Below the pieces are notes generated by a model. It ran no database searches and was not told the origin of the DNA. It saw only the letters and a list, made by a program, of their open reading frames with translations. Positions 7,534 to 9,516 of a stretch of 9,516 nt of DNA are shown here, one piece after another; positions within the stretch are counted from its first letter, which is position 1; each line of letters opens with the position of its first letter. The translations under genes were made by a program, and so were the position numbers. This DNA is from an uncultured Collinsella sp. (GTDB lineage Bacteria; Actinomycetota; Coriobacteriia; Coriobacteriales; Coriobacteriaceae), in the NCBI GenBank assembly GCA_958346935.1, contig CATVTM010000073.1, positions 1-9,516 on the forward strand, written 5' to 3'.

Positions 7534-8256
7534 ATGCTCGATACTACCACCTTCATCGGCCTCGACGTCCACGCCCGCTCGATAAAGGCAGTCTCCCTCG
7601 ACGTCATGACCGGGGAGGTGCGCTGCGCGACCTTCGGCTACGACGCCGGGGCAGTCGCGGAGTGGGTGCGGTCCGTGGACCCAAAGGCCAAGTGCGTGTA
7701 CGAGTCCGGGGTCACGGGGTTCGACCTGCAGAAGAGGCTCTCCGGCCTCGGGGTCGACTGCGTGGTCGGCGCCGTCTCGAAGATGATCAAGCCCAGCGCG
7801 GACAGGCGCAGGAAGAACGACCGCAACGACGCCGAGTTCCTCGCCCGCATGCTGTCGGTCGGCAACGTGGTCGAGGTGTGGGTCCCCGACGACGAGTGCG
7901 AGGCCGCCCGCGACCTGACCAGGGCGCTCGAGGACGCGACGCCCTCCGAGCACTCCAGCGGGGAGAGCGACCGCAGGGGCGCGATCACCAAGGCGGGCAA
8001 CAAACACCTGAGGAAGGCGCTGGTCGAGGCCGCGTGGCACTACCTGACGTGCTCGGGGCGGCCGAAGGACCTCGCCAAGGGCCAGGCCCCGGACCGGGTC
8101 GCCCGCAGGCATGCCGCCAAGGGCGTGCGGAGGCTGGTCGAGAGGCGGGAGGCGCTGCTCGCGCGCGGGGTCCACAACAACAAGGCGAACGTGGCCACGG
8201 CGCGCGAGCTCGCCTGCTGGGTGTGGGCGGTCGGCCTCATGGCCGAGGAGGCGTAG
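7534..8256 (+). CDS. IS110-family transposase with in-frame internal deletion
   Basis: A 240-residue remnant of a transposase that is normally about 330-450 residues long. The N-terminal RuvC-like DEDD domain is complete: D11 (GLDVH), E57 (YESG), and D96 and D99 (NDRNDAEFLA). At residues 131-136 it jumps directly to TPSEHSSG (136-143) and RRGAITKAGNKHLR, the C-terminal Transposase_20 region that carries the catalytic serine. The coiled-coil linker and the start of the second domain, roughly 110-150 residues, are missing without a frameshift. A tandem GACGC (7933-7937, 7938-7942) marks the probable joint. ATG 7534 is chosen because GGAAGGGG lies six bases before it; an ATG at 7519 has none. 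The protein keeps both sets of catalytic residues but probably cannot assemble properly. Treat as non-functional unless shown otherwise. Confidence 0.85.
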   Translation: MLDTTTFIGLDVHARSIKAVSLDVMTGEVRCATFGYDAGAVAEWVRSVDPKAKCVYESGVTGFDLQKRLSGLGVDCVVGAVSKMIKPSADRRRKNDRNDAEFLARMLSVGNVVEVWVPDDECEAARDLTRALEDATPSEHSSGESDRRGAITKAGNKHLRKALVEAAWHYLTCSGRPKDLAKGQAPDRVARRHAAKGVRRLVERREALLARGVHNNKANVATARELACWVWAVGLMAEEA

Positions 8257-8510
8257 GGGGCCGGTCCCCCGCACATAAGCCGATCACCCCGGAAGCGGTT
8301 TGATCCGAAGCCGTTGAGGCGAACCTCAGGTCCCTTTTCTGCGAGCGCCCAGGGCGCCACACGCGTGCACAGACTGTCGGTTCGACGAAGAAGCCTCAGC
8401 CGTAGCAACGGATTGCCCAGCGAGAGATCGCCACGGGCGGATATTAAACTGCAAAGACGAGCGTCGGGAAGACACGCCGAGGTCGCCGCGGACGGGTTGA
8501 TATAGGGAGA
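8257..8510 (+). other. IS110 right side: hairpin-rich non-coding stretch
   Basis: Together with the terminator and channel promoter this forms a gap of nearly 400 bases without a gene. Hairpins in order: GGGGG/CCCCC touching the stop codon (8256-8270); CGGTTT with AAGCCG (8296-8301, 8308-8313, one G-U pair); TGAGG/CCTCA with a CGAA tetraloop (8315-8328); GCGCC/GGCGC (8345-8349, 8353-8357). The rest to 8510 shows no clear gene. In the IS1111 branch of IS110 the guide RNA lies downstream of the transposase, so this could be an RNA gene; the exact RNA cannot be delimited here. Confidence 0.4.
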
Positions 8511-8549
8511 GGGCCTGACCCCATATCGTTGGGGCCAGGCCCGATTTTG
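8511..8549 (+). terminator. Strong intrinsic terminator before the channel gene
   Basis: A 12-bp stem with one mismatch (8511-8522 with 8531-8542, loop ATATCGTT) is followed by GATTTTG. It would stop readthrough from the IS and helicase side before the channel gene. The hairpin is almost symmetrical, but on the minus strand no T-run follows. Confidence 0.7.
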
Positions 8550-8553
8550 CCTC

Positions 8554-8580
8554 TTGACAATGTCCTGCTCACATTAAAAG
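8554..8580 (+). promoter_or_regulatory. Possible promoter of the channel-LOG unit
   Basis: TTGACA at 8554-8559 is a perfect -35, directly after the terminator. The only -10-like sequence is TAAAAG at 8575-8580, with a short 15-base spacer, so the promoter is uncertain. A small hairpin (GTCCC 8585-8589 with GGGAC 8604-8608) would lie in the leader. Confidence 0.35.
8560..8574 (-). repeat. Right arm of 15-base inverted repeat around the IS
   Basis: Read on the minus strand this is ATGTGAGCAGGACAT, 14 of 15 identical to the left arm at 7412-7426. It begins one base after the -35 box of the channel gene. Confidence 0.6.
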
Positions 8581-8651
8581 GAACGTCCCTAACTGACGGT
8601 TGTGGGACAATACCGAGCGAACGTGATTGGTTGTCCGTGGAAGGGGTCGCG

Positions 8652-9077
8652 ATGAAAAAGCTCAGGACGCTTGCCGACGTGTTGCGCCAGGCGGGCTTTG
8701 TGCGCATTACGGAGCTGTTCCTCGTCTTCTATCTGCTGTGCTCGACGGCCGTCTGGCTGTCCGAGCCCACGACCCTCACGTTTGGCGATGGCCTGTGGTT
8801 TAGCTTTGAGACGGTCTCGACCATCGGCTTTGGTGACATTCCGGCCGAGACACCGGTTGCCCGCGCCATTACCGTCATTCTGAGCGTCATCAGCATCTTC
8901 TACATCGCCATGCTCACGGGCGTGGCGGTGAACTACTGCAATACGCTCATCAAGATGCGTCAAAAGGACACCATGGCGCGCTTTATGGATGATCTGGAGC
9001 ATTTGGAAGAGCTCGATCGCGACGAGCTTGCCGATCTTTCGCGTCGCGTGCGCGAATATCGCCGCCGCCAACGCTAG
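8652..9077 (+). CDS. Minimal two-transmembrane potassium channel
   Basis: A 141-residue membrane protein of the Ion_trans_2 (KcsA-like) type, which would form a tetrameric K+ pore. TM1 is about residues 18-36. The re-entrant pore helix and filter follow, with TIGFGD at 57-62 (GFG in place of the usual GYG, a variant also known in other K+ channels). TM2 is about 72-96. A charged, heptad-like tail (101-141) may be a coiled coil that holds the tetramer together. No RCK/TrkA-N or other ligand-binding domain follows, so gating is not obvious. The ATG at 8652 is chosen because AAGGGG lies five bases upstream; the frame is open to 8529, but that extension runs through the terminator and promoter. 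The LOG gene follows after 36 bases and is probably co-transcribed. Confidence 0.85.
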   Translation: MKKLRTLADVLRQAGFVRITELFLVFYLLCSTAVWLSEPTTLTFGDGLWFSFETVSTIGFGDIPAETPVARAITVILSVISIFYIAMLTGVAVNYCNTLIKMRQKDTMARFMDDLEHLEELDRDELADLSRRVREYRRRQR

Positions 9078-9113
9078 GACGGGCGCCGCGCGTCACGATG
9101 AGGGGGACTGAAT

Positions 9114-9516
9114 ATGAATATCACCGTGTATCTGGGTGCCAGTGCCGGCAATGACCCGGCGTTTCTGCCCGCGGTGCAGGAGCTGGGCAACTGGATTGGC
9201 GCCAACGGACACGCGCTGGTATACGGCGGCTCCAAGTCGGGCCTGATGGGTGCGCTTGCCGATAGCGTACTCGAGGCGGGTGGACGCGTGACGGGTGTTG
9301 AGCCGAGCTTTTTTATCGAGGCCGAGTTTCAACATGACGGTATCGACGACCTCATCGTGACGAGCGATATGGCGGAGCGCAAGGCCAAGATGATTGAGCT
9401 CGGCGATGCGTTCATCGCCTTTCCCGGTGGGACGGGCACGCTCGAGGAGATTGCCGAGGTCATGTCCGCGGTGTCGTTGGGGCACCTGAGTGCTCCGTGC
9501 ATCCTGTATAACCTGG
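9114..9516 (+). CDS. LOG / TIGR00730 family Rossmann-fold protein, 3' end outside window
   Basis: The first 134 codons of a lysine-decarboxylase-like LOG protein. The family hydrolyses the N-glycosidic bond of nucleoside 5'-monophosphates (first known from cytokinin activation in plants); bacterial members probably act on AMP or modified nucleotides. Visible motifs are GGSKSGLMG (38-46), MAERK (86-90), and the signature PGGTGTLEE (104-112), which holds the phosphate-binding and catalytic residues. AGGGGGA (9101-9107) lies six bases before the ATG. The protein is normally about 180-200 residues, so roughly the last quarter is missing at the window edge. It is the second gene of a probable unit with the K+ channel; no functional link between the two is evident. 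Confidence 0.88.
   Translation, partial: MNITVYLGASAGNDPAFLPAVQELGNWIGANGHALVYGGSKSGLMGALADSVLEAGGRVTGVEPSFFIEAEFQHDGIDDLIVTSDMAERKAKMIELGDAFIAFPGGTGTLEEIAEVMSAVSLGHLSAPCILYNL

Larger units (their letters stand above)
7412..8574 (+). mobile_element. IS110-family insertion sequence, internally deleted copy
   Basis: The element is defined by an IS110-type (DEDD) transposase gene with structured non-coding sequence on both sides. The bounds given are those of a 15-base inverted repeat that encloses it; IS110 ends cannot be fixed from one copy because the family makes no regular target duplication. The left end would start only seven bases after the helicase stop. At about 1.16 kb plus roughly 0.35-0.4 kb of missing transposase sequence, the parent would be about 1.5 kb, a normal IS110 size. 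Its base composition is distinctly more GC-rich than the helicase gene, pointing to a separate origin. Confidence 0.6.

Noticed and set aside
7366..8274. 302-codon open frame on the minus strand across the IS
   Set aside because: It is antisense to the clearly recognisable IS110 transposase, rich in Arg/Gly/Pro/His from GC-rich third positions, and has no SD site or known motif.
7662..8303. 213-codon plus-strand frame inside the transposase
   Set aside because: Low-complexity Arg/Gly-rich translation in a shifted frame of the transposase gene; a high-GC shadow.
8315..8340. TGAGG/CCTCA hairpin followed by CTTTTCT as a terminator of the transposase
   Set aside because: The stem is only five base pairs and five bases separate it from a short T-run; it fits better as part of the structured right end.

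Overview
The window looks like a high-GC Gram-positive gut actinobacterium, most likely from the class Coriobacteriia (a Collinsella-like genome). This rests on the codon and base composition, the purine-rich Shine-Dalgarno (SD) sites and the general character of the proteins; there is no rRNA or other marker to prove it. All motif positions and hairpins were read by eye. Nothing was searched against a database and no folding energy was calculated.

Layout. Bases 3-986 (+) are the 3' part of glutamyl-Q tRNA(Asp) synthetase (gluQ), open to the left edge. Converging on it is a tight three-gene operon on the minus strand (2644 to 1002): a small two-helix membrane protein and two different calcineurin-like metallophosphoesterases, joined by an SD site that overlaps a stop codon and by an ATGA overlap. 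A short intergenic stretch with an intrinsic terminator follows. Next is a minus-strand AAA ATPase of the DUF4143 type (2931-4226), preceded by two tandem copies of a roughly 40-base palindromic element that carries its likely promoter. Divergent from it is a 958-residue PLD nuclease / superfamily 2 helicase / DUF3427 fusion (4529-7405, +), of a type often found in defence-rich regions.

Immediately downstream lies an IS110-family element. Its transposase has lost its middle in frame: the DEDD RuvC-like half is joined directly to the serine-containing C-terminal half. Its left end can fold so that the transposase ribosome binding site is buried. Its right side is a long, hairpin-rich non-coding stretch. 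A near-identical 15-base sequence in inverted orientation lies on both sides of the element. After a strong intrinsic terminator comes an apparently two-gene unit: a minimal two-helix potassium channel (8652-9077) and a LOG/TIGR00730 family nucleotide-processing protein (from 9114, cut by the right edge).

Interpretation. The flanks (gluQ, phosphoesterases, channel, LOG) look like ordinary chromosome. The stretch from about 2.9 to 8.5 kb, with ATPase, helicase-nuclease and insertion sequence, looks like an accessory insertion: the ATPase and helicase genes are visibly less GC-rich than the flanks and the IS is visibly more so. The most interesting items are the PLD-helicase-DUF3427 protein as a possible single-gene defence system, the tandem operator-like repeats before the ATPase, and the deleted IS110 copy that keeps both structured ends.
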